DNA of 64,000 nt from Streptomyces tendae (GTDB lineage: Bacteria > Actinomycetota > Actinomycetes > Streptomycetales > Streptomycetaceae). The notes under the pieces were generated by a model that worked only from the letters and a program-made list of their open reading frames with translations, was not told the origin of the DNA and searched no databases. This document shows positions 36,767-46,140 of the stretch, piece after piece; the stretch's first letter is position 1, and the number at the start of each line of letters is the position of its first letter. The DNA lies in the NCBI RefSeq assembly GCF_014650435.1, contig NZ_BMUY01000020.1:1-64000 (forward strand), in the 5' to 3' direction. Position numbers and translations under genes: made by a program.

Positions 36767-36872
36767 CTGTCAGTGACGGGTCGTGTCAATGGGGCGTACG
36801 GAGCGGATGCGAGGAGCCGAAGGGCCGGGCGCACCGCTTGACCCGTCCCCGCGACCGGCCGAGGATCGGGGC

Positions 36873-38372
36873 ATGACGCCCGGACACGGCAGCACGGTCG
36901 ACGGGGTGCTGCGGCGCAGCGCCCGACGCACCCCGGCACGCGTCGCGGTGGAGTACCGCGACCGCTCCTGGACGTACGAGGAACTGGACACCGCGGTCTC
37001 CCGGGCGGCGAGCGTCCTGCTCGCCGAGGGGCTGGCCCCCGGCGACCGGGTGGGCGCCTACGGCCACAACTCCGACGCCTACCTGATCGCGTTCCTGGCC
37101 TGTGCCCGCGCAGGCCTGGTGCACGTCCCGGTCAACCAGAACCTCACCGGCGACGACCTCGCCTACCTCGTCGGCCAGTCAGGCAGCGCGCTGGTCCTCA
37201 CCGACCCCGACCTCGCCGCCCGGCTCCCCGGCGGGACCCGCACCCTGCCGCTGCGCGACGCGGACGGCTCGCTCCTCGCCCGCCTCGCGTCGGCGCCCGC
37301 CCACGACGGTCCCGAACCGGGTGCCGAGGACCTGGTGCAGTTGCTCTACACCTCCGGCACCACCGCGCTGCCCAAGGGCGCGATGATGACCCACCGGGCG
37401 CTGGTGCACGAGTACCTGAGCGCCATCACCGCCCTGGACCTCCGGGCCGGCGACCGCCCCGTGCACGCGCTCCCGCTCTACCACTCGGCGCAGACCCACG
37501 TCTTCCTGCTGCCCTGCCTCGCGGTCGGCGCGACCAACATCATCCTGGACGCACCGGACGGCGACCGCCTCTTCGACCTGATCGAAGCGGGCCGCGTGGA
37601 CAGCCTCTTCGCACCGCCCACCGTGTGGATCGGCCTCGCGAACCGTGCCGACTTCGCCACCCGCGACCTCGACGGCCTGCGCAAGGCCTACTACGGCGCG
37701 TCGATCATGCCGGTGCCCGTCCTGGAGCGGCTGCGCGCCCGCCTCCCGCACCTCGCCTTCTACAACTGCTTCGGGCAGAGCGAGATCGGCCCCCTCGCCA
37801 CCGTCCTCGGCCCGGACGAGCACGAGGGCCGCATGGACTCCTGCGGCCGCCCCGTCCTGTTCGTCGACGCGCGCGTGGTCGACGAGGACGGCAAGGACGT
37901 GCCCGACGGCGCCCCCGGCGAAGTCGTCTACCGCTCCCCGCAGTTGTGCGAGGGCTACTGGGACAAGCCTGAGGAGACCGAGGCCGCCTTCCGCGACGGC
38001 TGGTTCCACTCCGGCGACCTCGCCGTACGGGACGCCGACGGCTACTTCACGATCGTCGACCGGGTGAAGGACGTCATCAACTCCGGTGGCGTCCTGGTGG
38101 CCTCCCGCCAGGTCGAGGACGCCCTCTACACGCACGACGCCGTCGCCGAGGCGGCCGTGATCGGCCTGCCCGACGAGCGGTGGATCGAGGCCGTCACCGC
38201 CGTCGTCGTCCGGCGGGGCGAGGTCACCGAGGACGAGCTGATCGCGCACGCCCGCGAGAAGCTCACCGCGTTCAAGGCACCCAAGCGGGTGCGGTTCGTG
38301 GACGCCCTGCCGCGCAACGCCAGCGGGAAGATCCTCAAGAGGGAGCTGCGGGACCGCTTCGCCGGTTCCTGA
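36873..38372 (+). CDS. Acyl-CoA synthetase (AMP-binding ligase)
   Basis: 499 residues of the ANL superfamily. P-loop-like motif LLYTSGTTALPKGAMMTH (~residues 165-182), the YNCFGQSE core, GWFHSGDLAVRDADGYFTIVDRVKDVIN hinge region, and the catalytic lysine near the end in PRNASGKILKRELR. It activates a carboxylic acid, probably a fatty acid, to acyl-AMP and then acyl-CoA (FadD-like). Start ATG at 36873 follows a GAGG element; the codons upstream are not conserved in type. It stands alone on this strand, divergent from the serine hydrolase. Confidence 0.9.
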   Translation: MTPGHGSTVDGVLRRSARRTPARVAVEYRDRSWTYEELDTAVSRAASVLLAEGLAPGDRVGAYGHNSDAYLIAFLACARAGLVHVPVNQNLTGDDLAYLVGQSGSALVLTDPDLAARLPGGTRTLPLRDADGSLLARLASAPAHDGPEPGAEDLVQLLYTSGTTALPKGAMMTHRALVHEYLSAITALDLRAGDRPVHALPLYHSAQTHVFLLPCLAVGATNIILDAPDGDRLFDLIEAGRVDSLFAPPTVWIGLANRADFATRDLDGLRKAYYGASIMPVPVLERLRARLPHLAFYNCFGQSEIGPLATVLGPDEHEGRMDSCGRPVLFVDARVVDEDGKDVPDGAPGEVVYRSPQLCEGYWDKPEETEAAFRDGWFHSGDLAVRDADGYFTIVDRVKDVINSGGVLVASRQVEDALYTHDAVAEAAVIGLPDERWIEAVTAVVVRRGEVTEDELIAHAREKLTAFKAPKRVRFVDALPRNASGKILKRELRDRFAGS

Positions 38373-38448
38373 CACCGCGACGGCCTGTCGGCGGTCCGAC
38401 CAGATCGCTAGGCTGGCCGCGGACGACGACACCGGGAGGAGCACGGAC

Positions 38449-38691
38449 GTGGCCGAGAGCACCACCCACCAGCGCCCGCTCATGGGCTGGGACAAGCCCG
38501 AGCTGGATCTCAGCAACGCGCAGTGGCAGTCCAGCAGCCGGGGCCTGGGGGATGTCCAGATCGCCTTCGTCGAGGGGTTCATCGCCATGCGGAACAGCGG
38601 CAGCCCGCAGAGCCACTCGCTGATCTTCACCCCGGCGGAATGGGGCGCGTTCGTGTCGGGAGCGCGGGAAGGGGAGTTCGACCTCACGTAG
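38449..38691 (+). CDS. DUF397 domain protein without an adjacent XRE partner
   Basis: 80 residues. The core WQSSSRGLGDVQIAFVEGFIAMRNSGSPQSHSLIFTPAEWGAFVSGAREGEFDL matches the DUF397 fold, with a strand corresponding to VEVA, the R(D/N)S motif, and the TPAEWxAF end. DUF397 proteins usually sit next to, and bind, an XRE-type (Scr1-like) regulator, but none flanks this copy. GGGAGGA lies nine bases before the GTG start. Confidence 0.85.
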   Translation: MAESTTHQRPLMGWDKPELDLSNAQWQSSSRGLGDVQIAFVEGFIAMRNSGSPQSHSLIFTPAEWGAFVSGAREGEFDLT

Positions 38692-38774
38692 CCACCGCCG
38701 CGTGCGCCGACCGGCCGAACCCGGGTGTTCGGTCCGCTGCCGGGGGGAAGTCCGTACTCCGGAGGTGAGGACCC

Positions 38775-39677
38775 ATGAGCACCCTGCCGGTCATCGCGGC
38801 GGTCGACGGTTCCGACGACGGCCTGCGCGCCCTGGACTGGGCGCTCGACACCGCCCACCGGCGCGAGGCACCCCTGCGGGTGGTGCACGTGCGCCAGTAC
38901 GCCGCCTGGGCCCAGACCGACGTCCTGGTGGCGGGCCCGCCGGACACCGCCGAGGACCCGGCGCTCGACCAGGCCCGCGCGCACCTCCAGGGGCGGGCCT
39001 TCGCGGTGCCCACGGAGTACGTGGGCATGGAAGGCGTACCGGGCGCCCTGCTGCCGGAGCTGGGCGCCGACGCCCAGCTGCTGGTACTCGGCTCCCGGGG
39101 CCGGGGCGGCTTCGCCGGCCTGCTGCTCGGCTCCAACGGCATGGCCGCCGCCCGCGACGCCGAATGCCCCGTGGTCGTGGTGCCCCGCCCAGGACGCGAG
39201 GTCCACGGCGAGGCGCCGGACGAACCCGGTCCGCGGGTGGTGGTGGGCCTGCACGTGGACAGTCCCGACGAGGCCACGCTGTCCTTCGCCTTCACCGAGG
39301 CCGAGCTGCGCGGTGCCCGTCTCCAGGTGATCGCCGCCTACCCGTGGCCGGTGCAGACCTGGGCCGCCGCGGGGCAGATGATGCCCCTGGTGATCGACGA
39401 GGTGTCCGTCGAGAGCGAGACCCGGGTCCTGGCCGACGGCCTGCTCGCCCCCTACCGCGGACGCCACCCCGACGTCCGGGTCGACACCCACGCCCTGCCC
39501 GGTGACGCCGCCGGGAACCTGGTCGCGTCCTCCAAGGACGCCGACCTGGTCGTCGTCGGCCGGCACCGCCGGCGCCTGCTCGCGCCCGCCCGCATGATGG
39601 GCTCGGTCACCCACGCCGTGCTGCTGCACGCGGCGGCCCCGATCGCGGTGGTGCCGCCCGCTCCACCGCAGGAGTGA
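38775..39677 (+). CDS. Tandem-domain universal stress protein (UspA)
   Basis: 300 residues with two UspA domains (~5-140 and ~150-297). Each has the ATP-binding G-2x-G-9x-G(S/T) motif: GSRGRGGFAGLLLGSNGMAAA, and a second, partial one in GRHRRRLLAPARMMGSVTHAV. Domain 1 starts AAVDGSDDGLRALDWA with the ATP-contacting Asp. Such proteins bind ATP and rise under stress, dormancy or hypoxia. A strong GGAGGTGAGG ribosome site precedes the ATG. Confidence 0.9.
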   Translation: MSTLPVIAAVDGSDDGLRALDWALDTAHRREAPLRVVHVRQYAAWAQTDVLVAGPPDTAEDPALDQARAHLQGRAFAVPTEYVGMEGVPGALLPELGADAQLLVLGSRGRGGFAGLLLGSNGMAAARDAECPVVVVPRPGREVHGEAPDEPGPRVVVGLHVDSPDEATLSFAFTEAELRGARLQVIAAYPWPVQTWAAAGQMMPLVIDEVSVESETRVLADGLLAPYRGRHPDVRVDTHALPGDAAGNLVASSKDADLVVVGRHRRRLLAPARMMGSVTHAVLLHAAAPIAVVPPAPPQE

Positions 39678-39713
39678 CACCCCGCCGGTCCCGGCGTGCC
39701 TATCATCGGCCGC

Positions 39714-40316
39714 ATGCAGGACTCGCCCAGCAGGGACACCCGGATCGCGCTCGCCCTCGCGCTGACCGTCCGGCACGACGGGCACGGCGGGATCGCCGAC
39801 GACCTGGCCGACCCCGCCGGGCTCACCGCCTGGGTCGCGGCGCACCCCGACGTCGTGCCCGACGCCGAGGCATTCGCGGCCGACGCACCCACCCTGGACG
39901 CCGTACGCGAGGTACGGGCCGCCGCCCGCGCCCTCTTCGCCCGCGCCGTCCGCCCCGGCGAGCCGAGCCCCGCCGACGCCACCCGGCTGCTGCCCGTGCC
40001 CCACGCCCTGCGCCGGCTGAACGAGGCCGCTGCCCTCGCCCCCACGGTCCCCGTCCTGGCCTGGGCCGACGCCGCCGATCCCGTCGTGCGCGCCGCGCCC
40101 GCGCAGGGCGCCCCGGCCGACCTCGCCGCCACCCTCGCGCAGGCCGTGATCGGCTTCCTCGCGGGCCCCGACCGGCAGCGGCTGCGGGCCTGCCACGCGC
40201 CGCGCTGCGTGCGCTACTTCCTCAAGGAGCACCCGCGTCAGGAGTGGTGCAAGCCCTCCTGCGGCAACCGGGCCAGGGTGGCCCGCCACCAGGACCGCCA
40301 CCGGCGAGCCGGGTAG
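39714..40316 (+). CDS. CGNR zinc-finger (ABATE domain) protein
   Basis: 200 residues. The N-terminal ABATE-type helical domain (~1-145) is followed by the CGNR zinc finger CHAPRCVRYFLKEHPRQEWC (~160-179), then KPSCGNRARVARH. Proteins of this type are predicted transcriptional or stress regulators in actinobacteria. A TATCAT box ends seven bases before the ATG, again a leaderless layout. Co-directional with the Usp gene and the next hypothetical gene, each having its own promoter-like box. Confidence 0.87.
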   Translation: MQDSPSRDTRIALALALTVRHDGHGGIADDLADPAGLTAWVAAHPDVVPDAEAFAADAPTLDAVREVRAAARALFARAVRPGEPSPADATRLLPVPHALRRLNEAAALAPTVPVLAWADAADPVVRAAPAQGAPADLAATLAQAVIGFLAGPDRQRLRACHAPRCVRYFLKEHPRQEWCKPSCGNRARVARHQDRHRRAG

Positions 40317-40375
40317 CCCGGCCGGGTGGCCCGGCCGCACGTCGCCCGCGGCCCCCGGCCACGTACCATTGCGGC

Positions 40376-40873
40376 ATGTCGTTCCTCCGCCGCCGCAGCG
40401 CCACGCCCGCCGGGCCCGACTTCGACGTACTGGCCATGGACCCGGGCGACTGGCCCGGCAACCTCGGCGCCGGCCTGCTGCCCGCGCCCGACGGCAGCTG
40501 CCAGGGCGTCTTCCTGCGCTACGACCTGTTCGGCGGCCGCGGCCCCGCGATGATCATCGGCAACCTCCCGGAGGGCTCCCCGGCCCGCGAGGTACCCGAG
40601 GGGGAGATCCCCTTCGAGGTGGCCCAGCTGCTGCTCGCGCTGGAGAACGACGAGGAGATCACGGTCGTCGGCGCCGAGGACGTCCCCGTGATGCAGGGCG
40701 ACAACCTGCTCATCGTGCGCCGCCTCAAGCTCTCCGAGGGCCGGATCTCCTGCGTGCAGTTCGACCGCAGCGACGGCGTCCTGGTGACCATCGCCGCCTG
40801 GGACCGCCCCATCACGGACGACCTGTACGCCCTGCTGAAGCCGCTCCCGGCGGAGCTTTTCCAGCAGGGCTGA
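40376..40873 (+). CDS. Conserved hypothetical protein
   Basis: 165 residues, soluble, acidic, with no signal peptide or helix-turn-helix. The sequence alternates strands and acidic helices (GPDFDVLAMDPGDWPGNLGAGLLPAPDGSCQGVFLRYD; PEGEIPFEVAQLLLALENDEEITVVGAEDVPVMQGDNLLIVRRLK). I do not recognise the family. A TACCAT box ends six bases before the ATG, supporting this start and leaderless transcription. Confidence 0.75.
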   Translation: MSFLRRRSATPAGPDFDVLAMDPGDWPGNLGAGLLPAPDGSCQGVFLRYDLFGGRGPAMIIGNLPEGSPAREVPEGEIPFEVAQLLLALENDEEITVVGAEDVPVMQGDNLLIVRRLKLSEGRISCVQFDRSDGVLVTIAAWDRPITDDLYALLKPLPAELFQQG

Positions 40874-40894
40874 GACCCGGCTCCCCGGCCCGGC

Positions 40895-42832
40895 CTACCG
40901 CGCGGCCGAGACCGTCACGTCGGCGGCCCGCACGTACGCGACCCGGTGGCCGTACTGGATCTCGTAGTACTGGTCCTTGCCGGTCACCACCCGGTGCGAT
41001 GCCTCGTCGAAGGTGACCGCGTAGTAGTACTCGCCGGGCACCTTCTCACCGACCACGTACTTCTGCCCCGCGGGCAGGGTGTACGGCAGCGGCGACACCG
41101 CCTGGGCGGGCACGTCCGCCGGGTAGGCGGCCTTCTCCGGGTACGCGCGCCCGTACACCGGGACGCTCGCGAGGCCCTTCCTCGGGCTGAGCACCCGTCC
41201 GGAGGCGGGCACCGCGGCCGGGCTCTTCGACGGGTTGTGGAACCACGCCTTCTGCCCGAGGTACCAGATGGCGGTCCAGTCGCCCCACCGGTCGGCCACC
41301 GCGTACTGCTGGCCCGTGGAGACCCGGGAGGACAGGTCGTTCACCCCGGTCGTCGGGGTGGTGCCGAGGCCGATGTCCTTGATCAGCGGCGCGTTCACGT
41401 CGTGGTCGGAGTACAGCCGCACCTCGCTGGAGCCGTGCGTCGCGCAGGGCTCGCCCGCCTTCTCGCAGCCGGTGTACGCGGGACGGTTGGCGTCGTAGTC
41501 GGGGCGGATCGTCACCAGGGCGGACTTCTTCCCGGCGGTCGGCTCGAAGGGGCGGCCGAGCAGCTGGAAGTAGTGCCGCCAGTCCCAGTACGGGCCCGGG
41601 TCGGTGTGCATGCCCGGGATCGTCGCCGTGGTGGTGCCGGGGACGTTGTCGTGGCCGAGGACGTGCTGCCGGTCCAGCGGGATGTCGTACTTCTTCGCGA
41701 GGTACTTCACCAGCCGCGCCGACGACCGGTACATCGCCTCCGTGTACCAGGCGTCCGGCTCCGCCAGGAAGCCCTCGTGCTCCAGGCCGATCGACCCCGC
41801 GTTGACGTACCAGTTGCCCGCGTGCCAGGCCACGTCCTTGGCCTTCACATGCTGGGCGATGTGGCCGTCGGTGGAGCGCAACGTGTAGTTCCAGGACACA
41901 TAGGTGGGGTCCTGCACCATGTTGAGGACCCCGTTCCAGGTGCCCTCGGTGTCGTGCACGACGATGTAGCGGATGCGCTGGGAGGCCGGGCGGCTGCCCA
42001 GGTCGTGGTTGCCGTAGTCGCCGTCGCCGAACTCCTCGTACGGCGCGGGAACCCACTCGCACGACACCGACGGCGGGCACTCGGTCCCGGCGGCGGACGC
42101 GGCACGCAGGCCCGCGTCGTCCAGCTGAGAGACCTGCGGTGCCACGTCGGGGCGAGCGGCCAGGGAGACCCGCTGACCGGCGTCCGTGGTGCGCCGCTCA
42201 CCCGTACGGATGACCTCGTACACGTCGTCCGCGTACGCCGCCGCCGTCGCGGAGTCCTCCGCGCCCGAGAAACGGGCCACGGCCGCGTACCAGTCCGCCG
42301 GGTCGGCACTGAGCGGCTCACCCAGCTCCCGCTGGGCGGCGGCGAGCAGCGCGGCACCGCCGGACACGTTCGCGGCCGGGTCCGTGCGCAGCGCCTCGGG
42401 GCTCAGCCCGGTCAGCGCGGCGGCCCTCGGCAGGGTGGTCAGCCGGGCCGGCAGGGCGGTGGGCGGCGCGGCGGCGCCTCCCGTCGGGTGCAGCGCGGCG
42501 CGCGCGTCGTCGCCGCGGGGGTCCTCGGCGCCCTCGCCGTGGTGCGACGCCCCGGCCAGGGCCGTACGGGCGTCGGTGAGATGCAGGGGACCGTAGCCGC
42601 CGGTCACGCTCGGCGCGCCGCCGTGCGCGTCCCAGCGGGACTGGAGGTAGGAGACGCCGAGCAGGACGCTCTGCGGCACGTGGTACTCGGCCGCCGCGGT
42701 GGCGAAGGCCCGCTGGAGACGGTCCGGGGCGGGTGGCGCGTCCGGGGGCACGGCGGCGGACGGTGCCGCGCCGAGCAGCGGCAGCAGCAGAGCCGCGGTG
42801 GCCAGGGCGGGCAGGACGGGGGATCCTCGCAA
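40895..42832 (-). CDS. Secreted N-acetylmuramoyl-L-alanine amidase (amidase_2)
   Basis: 645 residues. Signal peptide 1-~27. The N-terminal part (~35-215) resembles a lytic-transglycosylase-like helical domain (YHVPQSVLLGVSYLQSRWDAHGG ... ADWYAAVARFSGA). The amidase_2/PGRP domain (~285-430) has zinc-ligand histidines in YIVVHDTEG and GHDNVPGTTTATIPGMHTDPG. The C-terminal part contains SH3-like segments (YADVT...QYAVADRWGDWTAIWYLGQKAWFHN). It should cut the bond between muramic acid and the peptide stem. TTG at 42832 is chosen because AGGAGG lies 5 bases upstream. Confidence 0.9.
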   Translation of the reverse strand: MRGSPVLPALATAALLLPLLGAAPSAAVPPDAPPAPDRLQRAFATAAAEYHVPQSVLLGVSYLQSRWDAHGGAPSVTGGYGPLHLTDARTALAGASHHGEGAEDPRGDDARAALHPTGGAAAPPTALPARLTTLPRAAALTGLSPEALRTDPAANVSGGAALLAAAQRELGEPLSADPADWYAAVARFSGAEDSATAAAYADDVYEVIRTGERRTTDAGQRVSLAARPDVAPQVSQLDDAGLRAASAAGTECPPSVSCEWVPAPYEEFGDGDYGNHDLGSRPASQRIRYIVVHDTEGTWNGVLNMVQDPTYVSWNYTLRSTDGHIAQHVKAKDVAWHAGNWYVNAGSIGLEHEGFLAEPDAWYTEAMYRSSARLVKYLAKKYDIPLDRQHVLGHDNVPGTTTATIPGMHTDPGPYWDWRHYFQLLGRPFEPTAGKKSALVTIRPDYDANRPAYTGCEKAGEPCATHGSSEVRLYSDHDVNAPLIKDIGLGTTPTTGVNDLSSRVSTGQQYAVADRWGDWTAIWYLGQKAWFHNPSKSPAAVPASGRVLSPRKGLASVPVYGRAYPEKAAYPADVPAQAVSPLPYTLPAGQKYVVGEKVPGEYYYAVTFDEASHRVVTGKDQYYEIQYGHRVAYVRAADVTVSAAR

Positions 42833-42936
42833 AACGGCCTCCTGGGACGGTCGGGCATGACGGGGCGTGGCGGGGTGCGGGGCCGGGCGTGGGTCAGTGG
42901 TACCCGGCGGTCCGACGATCCGTCAATCATGCCGTC

Positions 42937-43076
42937 ATGACGGCGATTTCCCACGTCAGCACGGGGTTCGGCGAGTTTCGTGGCGGCGGCCCACCGGCCT
43001 GCGCGGCGTCAGTGGCGTACACCAATGGCCCCTGCACACACCCGCGTGGCGCAGAGACGTGGGAAATCGCCGCCAT
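42937..43076. repeat. Long inverted repeat: 21-bp arms, 98-bp spacer
   Basis: The arm at 42937-42957 (starting ATGACGGCGATTTCCCACG) is the reverse complement of 43056-43076 with one mismatch (A/G at the fourth base). The left arm also overlaps a perfect 14-bp palindrome GCCGTCATGACGGC (42931-42944). It lies in the 317-base gap between two same-strand genes; no gene is supported in the gap. It is neither a simple terminator (spacer too long) nor flanked by an obvious target-site duplication. Confidence 0.85.
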
Positions 43077-43149
43077 GCGCGAAAACCGCGGTGCGCCCCC
43101 CGTCTGGGGTGACACACCGCGGACTGTCGTCCTGGTCCCGGCCCCGGCT

Positions 43150-44304
43150 TCAGCGCGTGCCGACCGCCGCCCGAACGGCCCGCCGGGCCATCTGGCAGTC
43201 GTCGTGCAGCCGGCGCAGCAGCAGCCGCTGCTCCTCGCCGGTCGGCGCGGCACCAGGGTGGGCCGGAGCCGACGGGGCCGACGGTGCCCCGACCGTGTCG
43301 TGCATCGAACGCTGCACGGCCGTCTCGTACGTACGGATCTCCCTGGTCAGCACGAGCATCAGGTTCACCAGGAACGCGTCGCGTGCCGCCGTGCCCGTGG
43401 ACTGGGCGATCTGGCTGATCTGGCGGCGGGCCACCGGGGCGTCCCCGAGGACCGCCCACAGCGTCGCCAGGTCGTAGCCCGGCAGGTACCAGCCCGCGTG
43501 CTCCCAGTCCACCAGCACCGGACCGGCCGGGGACATGAGGACGTTGGACAGCAGCGCGTCACCGTGACAGAACTGGCCCATACCCTGGCGGCCGCCCGCG
43601 TGGGCGATGCCGTGCAGCAGCTTCTGCAGGTCGCCCAGGTCCCGGTCGGTGAGCAGCCCCAGCTCGTGGTAGCGGGAGATGCGGGCCGCGTAGTCCAGGG
43701 GGGCGTCGAAGGTGCCGGCCGGCGGCCGCCACGCGTTGAGCCGGCAGACCGCACCGATGGCCGCCCTGATGTCGGCCCGCGGCGGTGCCTCCAGCGGGTG
43801 CCGCTGCAGCGCCGCCACCCGTCCGGGCATCCGCTCGATGACCAGCGTGCCGTTGTCCGGGTCCGCCGCGATCAGTCTCGGCACCCGCACCGGGGGGCGC
43901 TGCCGGACGAACGAGCGGTATGCCCCTATCTCGTGCCTGCTGCGTTCCGCCCACGCGGGGGAGTGGTCCACTAAGCACTTGGCCACCGCCGTGCTGCGCC
44001 CGGTCGTGCCGACCAGGAGCACGGACCGCCCGCTGCGCCGCAGCACCTGCACGGGGGAGAATTCGGGGCAGATCCGGTGCACGGCGGCGATCGCCGTGCG
44101 CAGTTGGGCCCCCTGGGGGCCGGACAGGTCGATTCTTCCGCTGAGCGGCTGCTGGGTGCCGGGCCCCGTGCCGAGCCGCGCCCTGCCGGCCCCGAGCACC
44201 GGGGCCGCCGGACGCGCGGGGGCGAGGTAGGGGCCGCCACCCGCCGTCGGGCGGGGGTGCAGCGAGCGCTGCGGGGCGGACACGGAGGACGATGCTGCGT
44301 ACAT
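43150..44304 (-). CDS. Aminoglycoside-phosphotransferase-fold protein with TTA codon
   Basis: 384 residues. The phosphotransferase/choline-kinase fold is recognised from the Brenner motif FCHGDALLSNVLM and the DW motif VLVDWEHAGWY (~residues 245-275), with an N-terminal lobe containing VAKCL and LVIERMPG. The first ~60 residues are low-complexity. Codon 111 is TTA (43972-43974, minus strand), making it bldA-dependent. It may phosphorylate a small molecule; the substrate is unknown. The start ATG is tentative, as the ribosome site is weak (GAAGGG 13 bases upstream). The 298-base divergent region to nsdB carries both promoters and no other gene I can support. Confidence 0.82.
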   Translation of the reverse strand: MYAASSSVSAPQRSLHPRPTAGGGPYLAPARPAAPVLGAGRARLGTGPGTQQPLSGRIDLSGPQGAQLRTAIAAVHRICPEFSPVQVLRRSGRSVLLVGTTGRSTAVAKCLVDHSPAWAERSRHEIGAYRSFVRQRPPVRVPRLIAADPDNGTLVIERMPGRVAALQRHPLEAPPRADIRAAIGAVCRLNAWRPPAGTFDAPLDYAARISRYHELGLLTDRDLGDLQKLLHGIAHAGGRQGMGQFCHGDALLSNVLMSPAGPVLVDWEHAGWYLPGYDLATLWAVLGDAPVARRQISQIAQSTGTAARDAFLVNLMLVLTREIRTYETAVQRSMHDTVGAPSAPSAPAHPGAAPTGEEQRLLLRRLHDDCQMARRAVRAAVGTR

Positions 44305-44602
44305 GGGCGAGACAGATCCCTTCGTGTGCCTGCTGTGCCTGCCTGAAGAAGTGCCGTCCCGGTCCAGCCCGTTCGCTGCCGGAGTGGTACCTCTTCCGAT
44401 AGTCGTCGCGCCGCCCGACCGGCCGCCCGGGGCCACCCTGGGGAGTACCCCCACGGCGACCGGGTCGGGGTGGCGCATTCCTACCTGACACCCGGCCGCC
44501 CGTGGCACACCATCTGGCGCACCCTGGCGAACGGTGGCGAATAGTCGCCCGGCAACCCGCACGGGGCTACTGTCAACTCAGCCGAGAACCTGGGGGCTTG
44601 AC

Positions 44603-46111
44603 GTGAGCGGAGAACCCAACACCCGTCTGTCGGACCTGTTCGGCCTGGCCGGCTGGTCCAAGGGCGAACTCGCGAGGCTGGTCAACCGGCAGGCGGCGGC
44701 CATGGGCCACCCGCAGCTGGCGACCGACACCTCGCGGGTGCGGCGGTGGATCGACATGGGAGAGATCCCGCGCGATCCGGTGCCGCGGGTGCTGGCAGCT
44801 CTGTTCACCGAGCGTCTCGGCCGTGTCGTGACCATCGAGGACCTCGGTCTGGTCCGGCACGGGCGTGCGGGGAAACGGCCACACGGCGGGAGCGAAGAGC
44901 ATCCCGACGGCGTGCCGTGGGCGCCCGAGCGGACTGCGGCGGTCCTCACCGAATTCACGGGAATGGACCTCATGCTCAACCGACGCGGCTTGGTGGGCGC
45001 GGGCGCCGCGCTCGCCGCGGGCTCCGCACTCAGCAGCGCCATGCACGACTGGCTGCACACCGACCCGGCCCTGGTGGCCGACGCCCCCGACCCCCACTCA
45101 CCCCTGCACGCCGACCCCGCCGGGTTCGACCGCTACGAGGCCGCCCCCATCGGGTCGCAGGAAGTGGAGGAACTGGAGCGCTCGGTCGAGGTGTTCCGCG
45201 CCTGGGACGCCGCCCGCGGCGGCGGGCTCCAGCGCAAGGCCGTGGTGGGCCAGCTCAACGAGGTGGGCGGCATGCTCGCCTACCGCCACCCACCCCATCT
45301 CCAGCGGCGTCTGTGGGGCGTCGCCGCCAACCTCGCCGTCCTCGCGGGCTGGATGTCGCACGACGTCGGCCTGGAACCCACGGCCCAGAAATACTTCGTC
45401 ATCGCCGCACACGCCGCACGCGAGGGCGGTGACCGGCCCCGGGCCGGCGAGGCCCTGTCCCGGGCGGCCCGCCAGATGGTGCACCTGGGCAAGCCCGACG
45501 AGGCCCTGGACCTCATGAAGCTCGCCCAGTCCGGCTCCGGCGAGCAGGTGCTGCCGCGCACCAAGGCCATGCTCTACACCATCGAGGCCTGGGCACAGGC
45601 ATCCATGGGCAAGGGCCAGGCGATGCGCCGCACCCTGGGACGGGCCGAGGACCTCTTCGTCTCCGACAAGGCGGACGTGCCGCCCCCGGATTGGATGCAG
45701 ACGTTCAAGGAGGAGGACCTGTACGGCATGCAGGCCCTGGCCTACCGGACGCTCGCCGAGTTCGAACCGGGGGCCGCCGCGCACGCCCAGCACTACGCGG
45801 ACAAGGCCCTGGCCCTCAGGATCGACGGGCGGCAGCGGTCGAAGATCTTCGACTACCTGTCGATGGCCTCCGCCTGCTTCATCGCCGACGACCCCGAACA
45901 GGCGGACCGGTACGCGCGCCTGGCCCTGGTGTCGATGGGCTCCAACTCCTCCCAGCGGACCTGGGACCGGCTGCGCCAGATGTACCGGCTCACCGCCGAG
46001 TACGCCGGGTACCCGAAGATCCAGGAGCTGCGGGAGGAGATCAAGCTCGCCCTGCCCAAGGGCAAGTCACCCAGGGGGAAGGAGCCGGGCGGCGGCGTCG
46101 CGCCCGCGTAG
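44603..46111 (+). CDS. nsdB: NsdB-type TPR-containing regulator
   Basis: 502 residues. The N-terminus (MSGEPNTRLSDLFGLAGWSK, then GELARLVNRQAAAMGH) has a divergent helix-turn-helix (ATDTSRVRRWIDMGEIPRDPVPRVLA). The middle and C-terminal parts are helical TPR-like repeats (LNEVGGMLAYRHPP; ALSRAARQMVHLGKPDEALDLMKLAQ; HAQHYADKALAL). This is the architecture of NsdA/NsdB, which in S. coelicolor repress antibiotic production and sporulation; I recall NsdB as closely matching this N-terminus. GTG at 44603 is used. Divergent from the TTA-containing phosphotransferase-fold gene. Confidence 0.82.
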   Translation: MSGEPNTRLSDLFGLAGWSKGELARLVNRQAAAMGHPQLATDTSRVRRWIDMGEIPRDPVPRVLAALFTERLGRVVTIEDLGLVRHGRAGKRPHGGSEEHPDGVPWAPERTAAVLTEFTGMDLMLNRRGLVGAGAALAAGSALSSAMHDWLHTDPALVADAPDPHSPLHADPAGFDRYEAAPIGSQEVEELERSVEVFRAWDAARGGGLQRKAVVGQLNEVGGMLAYRHPPHLQRRLWGVAANLAVLAGWMSHDVGLEPTAQKYFVIAAHAAREGGDRPRAGEALSRAARQMVHLGKPDEALDLMKLAQSGSGEQVLPRTKAMLYTIEAWAQASMGKGQAMRRTLGRAEDLFVSDKADVPPPDWMQTFKEEDLYGMQALAYRTLAEFEPGAAAHAQHYADKALALRIDGRQRSKIFDYLSMASACFIADDPEQADRYARLALVSMGSNSSQRTWDRLRQMYRLTAEYAGYPKIQELREEIKLALPKGKSPRGKEPGGGVAPA

Positions 46112-46140
46112 CCGGGTCGCGCGCCGGACTCCCGCAGGTC

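Noticed and set aside
37179..40340. Very long open frame of over 1000 codons on the minus strand
   Set aside because: It lies opposite several well-supported plus-strand genes (ligase, DUF397, Usp, CGNR) and has a low-complexity Gly/Arg/His/Val composition. Long shadow frames are expected in high-GC DNA.
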